Shown here: positions 5,331-5,980 of the stretch, one piece after another
Position numbering within the stretch: the stretch's first letter is position 1
How the letters are laid out: each line of letters opens with the position of its first letter
Source of the DNA: Solirubrobacteraceae bacterium
GTDB lineage: Bacteria; Actinomycetota; Thermoleophilia; Solirubrobacterales; Solirubrobacteraceae
Assembly: GCA_030043235.1 (NCBI GenBank)
Contig: JASHYF010000390.1
Coordinates: 1-5,980, forward strand
Length of the DNA stretch: 5,980 bases
Direction: 5' to 3'
Program-made: the position numbers and the translations under genes
Notes under the pieces: generated by a model
What the model saw: the letters and a program-made list of their open reading frames with translations, nothing else
Told to the model about the DNA's origin: nothing
Database searches by the model: none

Positions 5331-5789
5331 TCAACCTCCGATCGGCTTGCGCACCGGGAGCTTGCTGATCCGCCACCCCTCAGCCGTCTTCACCAGGGAC
5401 AGATCGTTGGTATGCCCTCTTCGCCCGATGACACGGACCGTCGCACGATCGCCTACTACCGTTGCCTGCCCGACCTTCGTCTCGCTCACGCGCCTCGGAG
5501 TCGCACGTCTGCGCAGCCCTTTCGCGCGTTCGACGAACGACCACAGGCAGTGGTCGCGATGTGCAACGGTGGTCGGGAAGAGACGCATCGCCCCTTCGAT
5601 TTCTGCCCGCACGCTGGCAGTGATCAAGGCGCACGCCGCGCCAGCGTTCCCGTGCTCGATGTCCGCGTAGTACTGCTCGACGACAGCACGCGCCTGCGCG
5701 GCTGGGCTGATGCTCTTGCTCGGCGGGTTCGAGCTGCCGCAGCCGGCGAGCACAATCGAAACCGCGACGAACACCACGACCCGAGCCAT
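5331..5789 (-). CDS. Predicted lipoprotein with an NTF2-like domain
   Basis: This 152-residue protein is probably anchored outside the membrane. A short type II signal peptide (MARVVVFVAVSIVLAGC) ends in the lipobox LAGC with C17 as the lipidated residue, followed by a Ser/Pro/Asn-rich linker. The body (about 28-148) runs AARAVVEQYY-type helix, then a central helical part with C53 and C81, then the beta strands ATVRVIGR and the closing LVKTAEGWRISKLPV. This is the usual form of NTF2/SnoaL-like or DUF4878-like domains; such lipoproteins are common in Actinobacteria and mostly uncharacterised. The frame extends upstream to 5903, but those residues are Arg-rich and would bury the signal peptide. 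The ATG at 5789 was chosen; the adjacent GTG (5792) is possible. No clear Shine-Dalgarno precedes it. It is followed within 13 nt by the small broken ORF. Confidence 0.8.
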   Translation of the reverse strand: MARVVVFVAVSIVLAGCGSSNPPSKSISPAAQARAVVEQYYADIEHGNAGAACALITASVRAEIEGAMRLFPTTVAHRDHCLWSFVERAKGLRRRATPRRVSETKVGQATVVGDRATVRVIGRRGHTNDLSLVKTAEGWRISKLPVRKPIGG

Positions 5790-5800
5790 CACCGAGCGCG

Positions 5801-5806
5801 ATCGTA
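5801..5806 (-). promoter_or_regulatory. Possible -10 box of the lipoprotein gene
   Basis: TACGAT on the minus strand fits TAnnnT and ends 8 nt before the GTG at 5792 and 11 nt before the ATG at 5789. Together with the absence of a Shine-Dalgarno this hints at leaderless or very short-leader expression. No convincing -35 is seen, so the call is weak. Confidence 0.25.
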
Positions 5807-5863
5807 GTGGTATGGCCAGCCTGCAAGGCGCTCGTCTGCACACTCGACTGCGCCTGAGCTTGC

Positions 5864-5980
5864 TTACCCCGAGATCGGTCGTTTGGGCGGCCGCCCCAAG
5901 CATGACGTGAGCCCGAGCGTCCTCTCGTCGTCGTAGACCTGAGCTTCGAGCTCATACAACCGATCGGCTTGTTGGAGCGT
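5864..5980 (-). CDS. 3' end of an unknown gene entering from the right edge
   Basis: From the right edge a minus-strand frame reads 38 codons to a TAA at 5866-5864. The visible part begins TLQQADRLYELEAQVYDDER, an acidic, amphipathic helix resembling a coiled coil, and ends in a basic, Pro-rich tail (GRPPKRPISG). About three quarters of its codons end in G or C. It would precede the lipoprotein gene by 74 nt on the same strand. The start is outside the window, and a second frame is also open here, so the call is tentative. No family can be assigned. Confidence 0.35.
   Translation of the reverse strand, partial: TLQQADRLYELEAQVYDDERTLGLTSCLGRPPKRPISG

Overview
The window is high-GC DNA with a strong third-position G/C bias, many GTG starts and overlapping genes. 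It reads as an actinobacterial chromosome. The best guess is the Thermoleophilia/Solirubrobacterales lineage, because the 217-789 protein resembles the secreted four-cysteine proteins I associate from memory with those genomes. This placement is an inference, not a database result.

Layout. Positions 1-216 hold no confident gene, only a hydrophobic minus-strand stretch at the left edge and a 10-bp hairpin (152-184) behind the next gene. A secreted protein gene lies on the minus strand (217-789). A 268-bp divergent intergenic region (790-1057) carries a near-consensus minus-strand promoter, several short palindromes built partly on GTCTG/CAGAC, a perfectly duplicated 12-bp Shine-Dalgarno unit, a possible 32-codon leader ORF, and a plus-strand promoter placed so that the next gene may be leaderless. 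A tightly overlapped three-gene plus-strand operon follows (1058-4483): a C39/papain-like cysteine protein of unknown function, a glutamine synthetase-family ligase, and an M20D-type amidohydrolase. A HhH-GPD family protein related to base-excision glycosylases follows on the same strand (4536-5084). From the right, convergent minus-strand genes occupy the rest: the 3' end of an unknown helical protein (5864-5980), an NTF2-like lipoprotein (5331-5789), and behind it a small coiled-coil ORF (5115-5317) that appears broken by two single-base insertions.

How they may work together. Overlaps of 4 and 17 nt make the three-gene operon a functional unit. The ligase keeps almost all glutamine synthetase catalytic residues, but has Trp where the ammonium-site Glu normally sits. 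That suggests it joins glutamate, or a similar acid, to an organic amine. The two flanking hydrolase-fold proteins (a Cys-His-Asp fold and a di-metal M20D amidase) could cut the resulting amide or supply the substrate. This would be an uncharacterised gamma-glutamylation/deacylation pathway. The pathway is inference; the gene families and residue observations are read from the sequence.
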